From assembly GCA_002719475.1 (NCBI GenBank), contig PBHQ01000046.1, forward strand, positions 7,307 to 24,101: a stretch of DNA of 16,795 nucleotides, written 5' to 3'. Within the stretch, counting starts at the first letter, position 1, and every line of letters starts with the position of its first letter. The notes beneath the pieces are model-generated. The model saw only the letters and a list, made by a program, of their open reading frames with translations. It had not been told where the DNA came from and did not search any database. This document shows positions 1 through 7,379 of the stretch, one piece after another. The stretch comes from Methanobacteriota archaeon (GTDB lineage: Archaea; Thermoplasmatota; Poseidoniia; Poseidoniales; Poseidoniaceae). The position numbers and the translations under genes were made by a program.

Positions 1-402
1 CCCTCCAATGCCATCATTCAGGTGTTCGGCTTGAATAATCTCCAATGGACTAAGACCATTCTCTTGCCTAATCGAATTTATTCTCTCACAATTCTCTCGG
101 GTTTCAATCGTACAGATGATAGCGTCGCAATCCTCTCTAACAGGAGCTGGGCCAAGTTGATCTCTCAGGATGTAAACGCTGATTCTATTGCCGTGATTCA
201 ACTCAGCCCAATCCGTTAATTCCTCTATTCGCTCCTCCAAAGGCAGGACCAAAGGTGATTTGGAAGTGGACATCAAATCATCAGATACCCAGACCTCAAC
301 ATGCTCGGCATTACTAGCTGCTAATTGCAGAAGATGCTTGTGTCCTGCGTGGAACCTGTCAAAGGTACCGCCAACCAAACAGCGGGAGAATCTTCTCTCC
401 AT
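1..402 (-). CDS. coaD: Phosphopantetheine adenylyltransferase, archaeal type (3' end cut by the window edge)
   Basis: Likely transfers AMP from ATP to 4'-phosphopantetheine to give dephospho-CoA, the penultimate step of CoA synthesis in the cytoplasm. The 134 visible residues start MERRFSRCLVGGTFDRFHAG. They carry the nucleotidyltransferase signature GGTFDRFHAGHKHLL (G11 to about L25), with the T/HxGH motif as H18-A-G-H21. A later segment LPLEERIEELTDW matches the conserved ERIE/LE region of archaeal CoaD (COG1019). The open reading frame runs off position 1, so the C-terminus is not seen. The ATG at 402-400 is the first start that keeps the Rossmann strand at its usual distance from the N-terminus. 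It lies about 25 nt downstream of the proposed structured RNA on the same strand, so the two may share a transcript. The family is clear; other cytidylyltransferase-fold enzymes are less likely because of the archaeal CoaD pattern. Confidence 0.88.
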   Translation of the reverse strand, partial: MERRFSRCLVGGTFDRFHAGHKHLLQLAASNAEHVEVWVSDDLMSTSKSPLVLPLEERIEELTDWAELNHGNRISVYILRDQLGPAPVREDCDAIICTIETRENCERINSIRQENGLSPLEIIQAEHLNDGIGG

Positions 403-426
403 TGAGACATTGCGCCGGTTGGGAGC

Positions 427-745
427 GAATAGGAGTTACCTTCGAAAGAATGTGCCCCAGCGTGTAACAGCCCTCCTCACTGTCTCCTCAGGGGCATGAC
501 CCTCACGCTGGGGCGTCTGTCCGATTGAGGGGTTGTCTTGCCTTCATCCTCTCGTCCGGCAAGGACCCATACTCGATCGGTATCGCCACTCGTTTGCTCC
601 GAGGTTCATTTCCGAAGATCCCCTCGGTCTTCGCGGGTGGCAGACCGCACTCATTGGTACCAGCTCTCATTGCGCCAACCCGGCGAGGGAGGCACTCCAG
701 TCGGTGTTGCTGGTGCGGCAGACTGGCCTGAACCTGCCCCTATTC
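427..745 (-). ncRNA. Candidate structured RNA, family unassigned
   Basis: There is no credible reading frame on either strand of 403-743, and the stretch looks clearly richer in G+C than its flanks. Read on the minus strand, the two ends pair over nine bases (745-737 with 435-427, one G-U). On the plus strand that position is an A-C mismatch, which favours minus-strand transcription. Inner helices include 721-726 with 697-702, 673-676 with 682-685, 642-647 with 625-630 (CGGTCT/AGACCG), 558-563 with 537-542 (CTTGCC/GGCAAG), and an 11-bp stem GCCCCAGCGTG/CACGCTGGGGC formed by about 503-513 and 454-464. A terminal helix closing local hairpins is the layout of RNase P or SRP RNA. I looked for the RNase P core (GAGGAAAGTCC, GGCTTA) and the SRP helix-8 signature (GGAAGGAAGCAG) and found neither. 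The 5' end overlaps the stop codon of the upstream gene (746-744), so it may be released from a 3' UTR or be the leader of coaD. Confidence 0.5.
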
Positions 746-3305
746 AATCCTTTGATGGCAATTGGACTTGGCTTGGACTTAACAAATCCTCATGAAAACC
801 GCTCAAACCAAGACGCAATCTTCTCTCAATCAATTCATCACGAGCAATCGATGTAGGAAGCATCGAGATTGAAGACCATTGCTCGACCGGCCGGACTAAC
901 CAACCTGCACAAGGGTGAGTCCTACCACTTCTAGGTGATTCTTCAGAAATCAAATCTTCAATTGACTCGAGTAAATCCAGCAATCCCGCTGAACCTTCAG
1001 CCTCGCTGTTTTCCATATTCACGAGATAGTGACGCATCAACAGATGCAGCCCTGGCGTCATTCCAAGATGCTCAGCATCTATACCTGGGCAATTTACCCT
1101 CTCGCCCTTTGGCCTCAAGCAATATGCTGTCCATGACCTATGAGATTGAAGCAACCATTCTCGACCCTCTTCTGATTCTAATTGGGCTGCTAATATACCC
1201 GGAGATAGATGTGCCCACCATTCCCCATCCAAATTATCGGCGATTGCTTGCATTTCAAACAACGACGGTGTTCTAATTTGTGCACTCCATTCCACAAGAG
1301 TTCCCCACGCTCTCAAGGGATGTTGTTCCTCTAAATTTTGAGATACTTGCAGTACATCCTTGTTCCAACTCTTCTTGATGAATCCATTCTTTGAACACCA
1401 ATCCAATCCGCACAATGCTGCAATCACGTCACCTGTAGGAGATTCTAACCACGAATTCCAAGCCCAATTGGCCATTCCCTTTCCGAGGTGGGGAATCACC
1501 CAAGGAGCAGTTGCCAATACATGTTCAGAACATATTGCCGCTGATTGCGAATCCTTTGAACGCCTACGCATATCTATCAGAATATCCGGATCTTTGATAA
1601 TCGCCGCCCTTAACAATTCAGAAGCCTGTTTCTTCCACTCAACTGGAGCAGAAATGGAAACATCCACAAGCTCACTCAATGGTACCAGTTCAGGGCGTAA
1701 TAGATCAAACCATACAGAATCTATGGACGAACCAACCCGTTGCCATCTAGCCCATCTGTTCTGATTAGGTGTTGCAATCCAAGCCGCTTCAGGATATCTA
1801 GTCTCCACTCGGTTGGCCCAATCCTCATCACCTTCAGGATACAAGGATGTTGACAACAACATCGCCTCTTCAAGATCTTCTGGTTCTCCATCGCTGGTCT
1901 GCATTTCGGGTAGAGCATCTAAATCATCAGGACATGTTGGAATGAACCAACCTTCAGGAGGGCGTATCTTCTCCTCCACATGTTGACTCAATACAAAGGG
2001 TATCTCGGATGTTGTATTCAATAACAACCTAGCCATAGGCCAACCCTCTGTATCTTCCTTAACAACTAGAGCTGAAGTTGACAATTCTTCGGGGAGTACT
2101 ACCAACCTCACGCTATTGTCGCAGAGCAACTCTTCAAACAATTGAGAGTTGAATGGCCTATGCGCCGGCCAATTTACAACTAATTGTTGACCGCTCTCCA
2201 TAACCACCCACTGCATTACAGCCTTGAGCGCATTGTCATCCAACTGAGAAACATCCCATTCAACATTAGTATCCATGAAACGATTCTCCTGCCATTCGAC
2301 ATCTTGCCAAGAGTCTCTGAATCTCTGCCATGTGGTAGAAACACGAGATCGTCTTCTTCTAGCACGCCATCCGGTCAATGCGGCCTTCTGCACCTGAGTT
2401 AGACGATCTCTCAATTCGGCGGGAGGAAGGCGCGGATGTGCCTCGTGAATCCAACGTTCAAGTATATCCACTGGCAAGGGAGAACTCGATGGTCGATCTG
2501 ACAATACAATCGCGCCATCTCGTGCAGCATTGCACAGCATAGTTGCAACATATCTCTCTCTGACAACCGCAAGAACTGGGGCCTCCGGCTTAACCAAAGG
2601 TGCCTTTGCGTGTACCTCTCCAAGTACCCAATCTCCGGTTCTGATAGAATAAGGCAATTCAGGTGTAACATGCCATTCCTCTTCGCGAAACCACGAGCCT
2701 GCGGCTAACGAATCCGTTGAATCGGGCGAAAGCGAACGAGCCCTTACCAATCCTACAGTCATAGGTCTTTGAGACCAACCCTCAATGGTCTCTATGGAAG
2801 TTTGTTCCGGCACCCCTATTCTTTCTAGAGTATTTGCATCATACCATCGTAAACCCTTTTCAGTAGGCCAAGCCCAAAATGGATGAGCCCCCACCCCTAT
2901 ATTTCCTGTGGAAGTTGATTCGTCTGAAATTCCCCTTTCAGGTATCAATAATAGGCCCCTCGAGGGGTTCTTCGCGTAAGCCAATAGTAGTGAATCGCCA
3001 TCTCTCGCGACAATGCACCCTTCTCCCCCAGGAGGTATTCCTGAACGTAACAATGCCCTCAACCTAGCTAATTCATCCGACTCCAATAAGGCGTGTCCGG
3101 TGGAGGTTAATCTCTGAACTGCACCACGCGAGGCATCATCTCGATCTGCGGCCACATGGCCCTCATCACGCAGTTTTTTCAATTCAGCAGAAGCATGTGG
3201 AAGACGTAATCCAGTAGCCAAAGCAGCTTCACTCACTTTGCAAGCTCCAACACTCAGGTGTGTCAATAGACGACGGCGGTAGTTACTACGGATCTTCGCC
3301 GGCAC
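744..3305 (-). CDS. Large uncharacterised protein with N-terminal winged-helix domain
   Basis: 853 residues, function not recognised. Residues about 5-70 look like a winged helix-turn-helix: basic N-terminus (KIRSNYRRRLLTHL), then KVSEAALATGLRLPHASAEL as the helix-turn-helix, then a wing ending in RLTSTGHALLE. The remainder is a soluble, Trp- and Glu-rich mixed alpha/beta protein with a basic patch RARRRRSRVSTTW near the middle. It has no transmembrane segment or cysteine cluster that I can see. The frame extends upstream to a TTG at 3350. I prefer GTG at 3305 because a perfect AGGAGG lies 9 nt upstream (3320-3315), which the longer version would bury in coding sequence. A TATA-like element at 3376-3369 gives a short leader. 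The structured RNA begins at its stop codon. It is divergent from another small winged-helix-like gene, so a regulatory pair is possible but not shown. A DNA-binding sensor is only a guess. Confidence 0.75.
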   Translation of the reverse strand: MPAKIRSNYRRRLLTHLSVGACKVSEAALATGLRLPHASAELKKLRDEGHVAADRDDASRGAVQRLTSTGHALLESDELARLRALLRSGIPPGGEGCIVARDGDSLLLAYAKNPSRGLLLIPERGISDESTSTGNIGVGAHPFWAWPTEKGLRWYDANTLERIGVPEQTSIETIEGWSQRPMTVGLVRARSLSPDSTDSLAAGSWFREEEWHVTPELPYSIRTGDWVLGEVHAKAPLVKPEAPVLAVVRERYVATMLCNAARDGAIVLSDRPSSSPLPVDILERWIHEAHPRLPPAELRDRLTQVQKAALTGWRARRRRSRVSTTWQRFRDSWQDVEWQENRFMDTNVEWDVSQLDDNALKAVMQWVVMESGQQLVVNWPAHRPFNSQLFEELLCDNSVRLVVLPEELSTSALVVKEDTEGWPMARLLLNTTSEIPFVLSQHVEEKIRPPEGWFIPTCPDDLDALPEMQTSDGEPEDLEEAMLLSTSLYPEGDEDWANRVETRYPEAAWIATPNQNRWARWQRVGSSIDSVWFDLLRPELVPLSELVDVSISAPVEWKKQASELLRAAIIKDPDILIDMRRRSKDSQSAAICSEHVLATAPWVIPHLGKGMANWAWNSWLESPTGDVIAALCGLDWCSKNGFIKKSWNKDVLQVSQNLEEQHPLRAWGTLVEWSAQIRTPSLFEMQAIADNLDGEWWAHLSPGILAAQLESEEGREWLLQSHRSWTAYCLRPKGERVNCPGIDAEHLGMTPGLHLLMRHYLVNMENSEAEGSAGLLDLLESIEDLISEESPRSGRTHPCAGWLVRPVEQWSSISMLPTSIARDELIERRLRLGLSGFHEDLLSPSQVQLPSKD

Positions 3306-3314
3306 CTCAGGTAT

Positions 3315-3320
3315 CCTCCT
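3315..3320 (-). promoter_or_regulatory. Shine-Dalgarno AGGAGG that sets the GTG start at 3305
   Basis: Minus-strand AGGAGG, 9 nt upstream of GTG 3305-3303. It is a full match to the archaeal anti-Shine-Dalgarno and argues against the upstream in-frame TTG (3350) as the start. Confidence 0.6.
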
Positions 3321-3368
3321 GATGAATCGACGGAAAGCAGTAGTTATCAAGTTGACTTAATTTTGTTC

Positions 3369-3376
3369 ATTTATTA
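3369..3376 (-). promoter_or_regulatory. TATA-like element for the 853-residue gene
   Basis: Minus-strand TAATAAAT inside an A/T-rich block (about 3355-3390) between divergent genes. Archaeal spacing would put the start of transcription near 3345, leaving about 40 nt of leader with the AGGAGG. Inferred from spacing and composition only. Confidence 0.35.
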
Positions 3377-3499
3377 CTTTTAGTTACTTATTTCCACTGG
3401 AGGTGGGTTAATTTCTACACTTGGTCCCGAATTAGAGGTCAAATACATGTCAATCAAGGTCAGTAAGTGTAACCCTACTTCCGTTTCGAGGCAGAACGG

Positions 3500-3507
3500 T
3501 TATATGA
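3500..3507 (+). promoter_or_regulatory. TATA-like element TTATATGA for the small winged-helix gene
   Basis: An A/T island in an otherwise mixed-composition leader, about 75 nt upstream of ATG 3580. It predicts transcription from about 3530 and a 50-nt leader that contains the GAGGTGG ribosome site at 3569-3575. Confidence 0.4.
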
Positions 3508-3579
3508 GTCACAGCGGTCCTACAGCCCAGCGGGTCCCGGCCAACTGTTGAGACCTGACAAAATGACTGAGGTGGAAAA

Positions 3580-3906
3580 ATGAAAACAGTAAGAATAAGA
3601 GAGAAAATCAAGAAGTTTCTAGCAGAGAGGCCCCGCAATACTGCGGAGATCCTTGAACACATCAATACCACTATGCGCCACGGCACCACCAGCCAGCAGT
3701 TGGGCAACGTATTGTCCAAGGACAAGGACATAGTCAAGGTAGGATACATCAAGAGGAGCGGAATACTCTCAGGCGGATACGACATATGTGAGTGGGCAAC
3801 AAGGAACTGGGTTTCAGACAACTGCCCCGACTGGACCGATGGCCAACCCATCATTCTGAATAACGATGCCAAGTTGGATGAGAACAACAATCCTTCATTC
3901 AGTTGA
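3580..3906 (+). CDS. Small winged-helix-like protein, function unknown
   Basis: 108 residues. Residues 1-60 read as a compact winged helix: a basic first helix (KTVRIREKIKKFLAERP), a helix pair NTAEILEHINTTMRHGTTSQ, then LGNVLSKDKDIVKVGYIKR as recognition helix plus wing. The pattern resembles the small wHTH modules used in archaea for DNA binding or as protein adaptors. The C-terminal half (DICEWATRNWVSDNCPDW and an Asn/Asp-rich tail) is unfamiliar. GAGGTGG at 3569-3575 sits 4 nt before the ATG, which makes the start secure. It is divergent from the 853-residue winged-helix protein across a 270-bp intergenic region and ends four bases from the end of the convergent aldolase gene. DNA binding is inferred from fold-like pattern alone. 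Confidence 0.75.
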   Translation: MKTVRIREKIKKFLAERPRNTAEILEHINTTMRHGTTSQQLGNVLSKDKDIVKVGYIKRSGILSGGYDICEWATRNWVSDNCPDWTDGQPIILNNDAKLDENNNPSFS

Positions 3907-3910
3907 ATAT

Positions 3911-4831
3911 TCATCCTTGGTAGATTGCCAAAGCCTCATCGACTGAGGCACCGCCACAAATAATTGCGTGGCAAGCAGCAGCCATACGCACTCCTTCCTC
4001 AGTACTCTTCTGGTGGATATTTCTCCCAGTAGCCGCGCCTCTTGCCCCAGAGATGTTGACCTGCTCCCAAAGGCGGGTAAGGAAATCCTTGGCAGGTAGA
4101 CTTCCACCACCAGAACAAATAATCCCAGTACGCCCTGCAGCTTCAACTGCTATCGCAAGACTTTCTGGAGCGGTCATTCCATCAAAGGCACTGGGGTAAT
4201 TGACCTTGGTAAAATCAGCCCCAATGCAAAGGGCAACGCCCGCTGCACCGCTGATTAATTGTGGATCCTTTTCATCAGGAATTGCTTGTCCGCGCGGATA
4301 TATCCAAGTGACTGCGATCAGGCCATTCTCATGCGCCTGACGTATCATCGTCGCCGCCTCGGTCAACATTTCATGTTCATACTCACTACCAAGATAGATT
4401 GTGTATCCGATTCCAACTACATTGATTCCATTATTGATCAATGTGAATACGTCATCAATGTCCCACATTGCCATACTAACTGGATCTCTCTGTGCGGTCT
4501 TTACCACGTGACTCTTGCTATTGAGTTTGACTAGATATGGTGTTTCAGGAAAATCTCGAGCATATCCTGAGATAAGTCCCAATTGTCCAGCCAACACACC
4601 CAAAGTGCCCTGAGAATGTGCTTGGGCGCCAATCTGGAATAAGTGACCTGGATCATTAGAAGTTCTAGGGATCTTATCACCTCCATCATAGAAATCATCG
4701 TTGAGATGCTCGATTTTCTGGTCGCAAGCAAACAAATTCATTCTACCCGTACCACAAGTGGCAGCGGCCAAATTAGCCAAATAGGTATCAATCATCTCTT
4801 CAGGAACATCTGCAGGCACGGGAAAATCCAT
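3911..4831 (-). CDS. Class I fructose-1,6-bisphosphate aldolase, DhnA/archaeal type
   Basis: 306 residues. Probably catalyses reversible condensation of dihydroxyacetone phosphate and glyceraldehyde 3-phosphate through a lysine Schiff base, in glycolysis or gluconeogenesis. Family landmarks in order are: the active-site Asp in ACDQKIEHL (about D37), LVKLNSKS (about 101-106), GYTIYLGSEYE (about 142-152), the presumed Schiff-base lysine in GADFTKVNYP (about K209), SGGGS (about 240-244), and the phosphate-binding run GARGAATGRNIHQ (about 262-274). An upstream in-frame TTG (4870) would add 13 residues, but ATG 4831 begins directly with the conserved helix, so I prefer it. No Shine-Dalgarno is visible, which suggests leaderless translation. 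A related DhnA enzyme, 2-amino-3,7-dideoxy-D-threo-hept-6-ulosonate synthase for aromatic amino acids, cannot be excluded. The nearby glpX on the same strand favours the sugar-phosphate role. Confidence 0.85.
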   Translation of the reverse strand: MDFPVPADVPEEMIDTYLANLAAATCGTGRMNLFACDQKIEHLNDDFYDGGDKIPRTSNDPGHLFQIGAQAHSQGTLGVLAGQLGLISGYARDFPETPYLVKLNSKSHVVKTAQRDPVSMAMWDIDDVFTLINNGINVVGIGYTIYLGSEYEHEMLTEAATMIRQAHENGLIAVTWIYPRGQAIPDEKDPQLISGAAGVALCIGADFTKVNYPSAFDGMTAPESLAIAVEAAGRTGIICSGGGSLPAKDFLTRLWEQVNISGARGAATGRNIHQKSTEEGVRMAAACHAIICGGASVDEALAIYQG

Positions 4832-4971
4832 GGTTATCAGCAGAGTGGGCAAGGGCCATCTGACTTTCAATTAATCGACGATGTACTCAAGTTATTGCCA
4901 GAGTAAAGATACGGACGTCATTAACTGATTAAGAAAACCATACATACAAGATAGATTAGTAGTGATGTCGT

Positions 4972-5460
4972 ATGAATATGGCTACCTTCTTTTACATCTG
5001 CTCTCACTGTGGCCTTAAAGGTCACAATCGCCGCACTTGTCCAATACTCAATCCCGCTGCAGCCAAGGCACGTTCGCATAGACTAGAAAACAAGGGTAGT
5101 CGCCGTTGCTCTAATTGCAACCGCAGAGGACACAATACGCGCACCTGTCAGAAGTTGAACCCGGAAAGAAAACCTCTCAGAAAAAAGGATGGCGTTCGCC
5201 GATGTAAATATTGTAACCGACGCGGGCACAATACCCGTACTTGCCCACGCCTGCACCCCGAACGTCCAAAGAAGCGCAGAGCGCGTAAAGATGGGCGTAG
5301 AGTCTGCAATGAATGTGGCAGAGTTGGGCATAACGTCAGAACTTGTTCTCGCTTGCATCCCGAAAAAGTGGCAGCAAAGAGAAGACCTAGAAATGGAAAA
5401 AGGCGTTGCGGAAATTGCGGTAAAACAGGGCACAATGCCAGAACCTGCTCTCAACGGTGA
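4972..5460 (+). CDS. Five-fold CCHC zinc-knuckle protein, putative nucleic-acid binder
   Basis: 162 residues made almost entirely of five CCHC zinc knuckles (C-x2-C-x4-H-x4-C) at C10-C23, C46-C59, C78-C91, C112-C125 and C146-C159, joined by very basic linkers of 18-22 residues rich in K and R. Each knuckle has the form CxxCxxxGHNxRTC and is usually followed by a Leu/His-Pro-Glu segment (LNPE or LHPE). The layout recalls eukaryotic CNBP/Gis2 and retroviral nucleocapsid knuckles, which bind single-stranded RNA or DNA. That role is inferred here. The start is either ATG 4972 or ATG 4978 two codons later; both precede the first cysteine. An A/T stretch near 4938-4950 could be the promoter, giving a nearly leaderless message. 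The last 10 nt overlap the end of the convergent glpX. It lies between the two gluconeogenic genes but on the opposite strand. Confidence 0.85.
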   Translation: MNMATFFYICSHCGLKGHNRRTCPILNPAAAKARSHRLENKGSRRCSNCNRRGHNTRTCQKLNPERKPLRKKDGVRRCKYCNRRGHNTRTCPRLHPERPKKRRARKDGRRVCNECGRVGHNVRTCSRLHPEKVAAKRRPRNGKRRCGNCGKTGHNARTCSQR

Positions 5461-6401
5461 ATAGTCTCAATACGTTGGGAATTTCCACTAGCCACGTCGA
5501 TGACCTGAGAAGTGGTCTTGATCCCCTCGTCGAGGTGTTCAACTCCCGGAAGGTAGCCTGGGCAAACACCGGTCGCAACAAAAACTGAGTCGCGGGACCG
5601 GCACAATTCGTCCGCCTTCCATAATCTCTCAAGGTCACCACCCACCATATTCTCCGCTCTTTCTCTCTCAGAATCACTACGGAACACAAGCCGCCCTTCA
5701 AAGACGCCACCTAACCCACGAAGTGCAGTAGCGGTAATGACTCCCTCTGGGGCAGCCCCAATTCCCAAAAGCAGATCATAGGGGCCTTCTGGTTCGGCCG
5801 CCCATATGGCTGCAGAAATATCACCATCTGGCATCAAATGCAATTGTGCTCCTGCTGCTTTTACCTCGGAGAATAGTTGTGCATGCCTCTCTCTATCGAG
5901 AGCCACTACTTTGACTTCCGAAACCGGTTTATCAAGAGCGGAAGATACCTGTTGCAAATTCCACTCGACTTCAGCATCTAGACTGACTTCGCCAGCAAGA
6001 TCTGAACCTGCCGCGATCTTGTCCATGTAGCAATCAGGAGCGTGTAATAGGTCACCTCTTGGCGCTGCTGCCAGTACTGCGATTGAGTTGGGGCTATTCG
6101 TAGCACAATTATTGGTACATTCCAATGGGTCCACAGCAATATCAACCTTCAGCGCGTCCGGATGCCCCTGCATATTTCCAAGAGGCTCGCCAATCCATAG
6201 CATCGGGGCTTCATCCCTCTCTCCTTCACCGATTGCAACCCTACCATCAAATGGCACTTTATCGAATGTACTTCGCATGGCTTCTACCGCGGCGCCATCT
6301 GCGGCTTTGCCGTCCCCTTTACCACGCCAAACATCACTGGCTATTGCAGCATTCTCACATGCGGCTCTAAAATGGTCAACAAGATCTGCTACCCCTGCCA
6401 T
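5451..6401 (-). CDS. glpX: Fructose-1,6-bisphosphatase class II (GlpX family)
   Basis: 316 residues, normal for the family. Hydrolyses fructose 1,6-bisphosphate to fructose 6-phosphate with divalent metal, the committed gluconeogenic step, in the cytoplasm. Conserved parts are GKGDGKAADGAAVEAMR (metal-ligand Asp35), VAIGEGERDEAPMLWIGE (metal-ligand Glu59), and VDIAVDPLECTN (Asp91, Glu94). The last motif normally reads DPL/IEGT. Here the glycine is Cys95, encoded TGT where GGT would give glycine. The ATG at 6401 is preceded by CGCAGGGGT. The gene lies 39 bp downstream of moaC on the same strand and could be co-transcribed with moaE-moaC. It converges on the zinc-knuckle gene with a 10-nt overlap. 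With the class I aldolase nearby it makes up the aldolase/phosphatase pair of gluconeogenesis. Confidence 0.92.
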   Translation of the reverse strand: MAGVADLVDHFRAACENAAIASDVWRGKGDGKAADGAAVEAMRSTFDKVPFDGRVAIGEGERDEAPMLWIGEPLGNMQGHPDALKVDIAVDPLECTNNCATNSPNSIAVLAAAPRGDLLHAPDCYMDKIAAGSDLAGEVSLDAEVEWNLQQVSSALDKPVSEVKVVALDRERHAQLFSEVKAAGAQLHLMPDGDISAAIWAAEPEGPYDLLLGIGAAPEGVITATALRGLGGVFEGRLVFRSDSERERAENMVGGDLERLWKADELCRSRDSVFVATGVCPGYLPGVEHLDEGIKTTSQVIDVASGNSQRIETIHR

Positions 6402-6440
6402 ACCCCTGCGAAATGCTGGTAGGAGTCAAGCCTTGCGGAA

Positions 6441-6878
6441 TCATCCTTTGCGCTTTTCAAGGACTAAAACATCTGTAATCCTTGCATTTGGATACTGGCC
6501 TGCTTCGTCTTTCTCCATTGATTTGACCATGTCCCATACACATAGAAGCCCTGCGCTAACACCGGTCAATGCCTCCATCTCCACACCTGTTCGATACGTC
6601 GCTTTGACAGTAACTGTACAGATTAAGGTAGAATCATCCCATGACCAATCAACCCAACAGCCTTCGATCGGAATAGGGTGGCAATGAGGAACGATACGAG
6701 GGGTTTCCTTCACCGCTTGTATCGCAGCAATTGTTGATGCTTCAAGGACATCTCCTTTCTTCAGAGGTCCGGCCTTGATACTATTGGCAGTATCACTGCC
6801 TAACTGTAAGCGACCACTGGCTTTAGCCGCACGTGGAACTGCAGGCTTGTCAGCGACATCGATGATTCCTTCTACCAT
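6441..6878 (-). CDS. moaC: Cyclic pyranopterin monophosphate synthase MoaC
   Basis: 145 residues. Makes cyclic pyranopterin monophosphate from the MoaA product in the first stage of molybdenum cofactor synthesis. It begins MVEGIIDVADKPAVPRAAKA, matching the usual MVDVSDK..R.A.A opening. It then has IVPHCHPIPIEGC (equivalent of the LCHPIPL loop) and VEMEALTGVSAGLLCVWDMV followed by KSMEKD, which carries the catalytic Asp and Lys of the family (DMxK). The frame is open for 28 further residues upstream, but those overlap moaE and look non-homologous, so ATG 6878 is chosen. It starts 4 bp after the moaE stop, a typical operon junction. Confidence 0.94.
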   Translation of the reverse strand: MVEGIIDVADKPAVPRAAKASGRLQLGSDTANSIKAGPLKKGDVLEASTIAAIQAVKETPRIVPHCHPIPIEGCWVDWSWDDSTLICTVTVKATYRTGVEMEALTGVSAGLLCVWDMVKSMEKDEAGQYPNARITDVLVLEKRKG

Positions 6879-6882
6879 ATTT

Positions 6883-7305
6883 TCACCCCAATCCCGCTTT
6901 CCAGACCATACCTGACGGCTTGACTTCCTTCTTCCACAAAGGCGCCTGCGATTTGAGTTCATCTATCAACCAAGAACAGGATTCGAAAGCCTCCTTGCGA
7001 TGAGGTGAGGCTACGTGAATGGAAACTATGGGTTTACCTGGGCCTACAATTCCAACCCTATGGGCAATAGCGATTGATGAAACTCCATGCAATTCCTTCG
7101 ACTGCTCAGCCAATCTCCTCAAAACCGGTTCCAACCTCTCCTTCCAGGCGTCGAACTCCAAACGCAAGACTTCTTCTCCGTCGTCAAAATCCCTAACTAT
7201 TCCAAGAAATGAAACAACTGCTCCAGAACCTGAAGTATGCAATGATGCCATCAGGGCCTCGGGGTTTAATTCCCCATCAACCACTTCGATAACGACATCA
7301 CCCAT
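6883..7305 (-). CDS. moaE: Molybdopterin synthase catalytic subunit MoaE
   Basis: 140 residues. With sulfur-loaded MoaD it converts cyclic pyranopterin monophosphate to molybdopterin. The conserved core is present: GAVVSFLGIVRDF (29-41), IAIAHRVGIVGPGKPIVSIH (78-97), HRKEAFESCSWLIDELK (102-118) and APLWKKE (121-127). The two catalytic lysines expected seven residues apart are K118 and K125. ATG 7305 is preferred over an in-frame TTG at 7344, whose extra residues lie outside the usual family length. It heads a moaE-moaC pair. No moaD or moaA is in the window, so the sulfur carrier must be elsewhere. It is divergent from the flavoprotein gene across about 75 bp, so two promoters must fit there. 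Confidence 0.94.
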   Translation of the reverse strand: MGDVVIEVVDGELNPEALMASLHTSGSGAVVSFLGIVRDFDDGEEVLRLEFDAWKERLEPVLRRLAEQSKELHGVSSIAIAHRVGIVGPGKPIVSIHVASPHRKEAFESCSWLIDELKSQAPLWKKEVKPSGMVWKAGLG

Positions 7306-7360
7306 GCACCACGCACACGGTTGCAATACATCCACCTTTTGCAATGAATACTTGAAGCAA

Positions 7361-7366
7361 GGAGGG
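7361..7366 (+). promoter_or_regulatory. Shine-Dalgarno GGAGGG for the flavoprotein
   Basis: GGAGGG lies 13 nt upstream of ATG 7380 and 10 nt upstream of an adjoining in-frame GTG at 7377. The spacing slightly favours the GTG; the two choices differ by one residue. Confidence 0.5.
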
Positions 7367-7379
7367 CTCAGGACGGGTG

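Noticed and set aside
427..745. RNase P RNA or SRP RNA
   Set aside because: The terminal helix fits either, but I could not find the RNase P core motifs or the SRP helix-8 GGAA loop with AGCAG on either strand. I keep it as an unassigned RNA.
533..856. Plus-strand reading frames of 68-107 residues across the structured RNA region
   Set aside because: They overlap each other and the end of the minus-strand 853-residue gene, have arbitrary composition, and coincide with the palindromic helices.
3450..3914. Minus-strand 154-residue frame opposite the small winged-helix gene
   Set aside because: It is the antisense shadow of a gene with a good ribosome site, and its composition is not protein-like.
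5083..5454. Several frames opposite or out of frame with the zinc-knuckle gene
   Set aside because: Repeated knuckle codons keep other frames open; only the plus frame from 4972 has ordered CCHC motifs.
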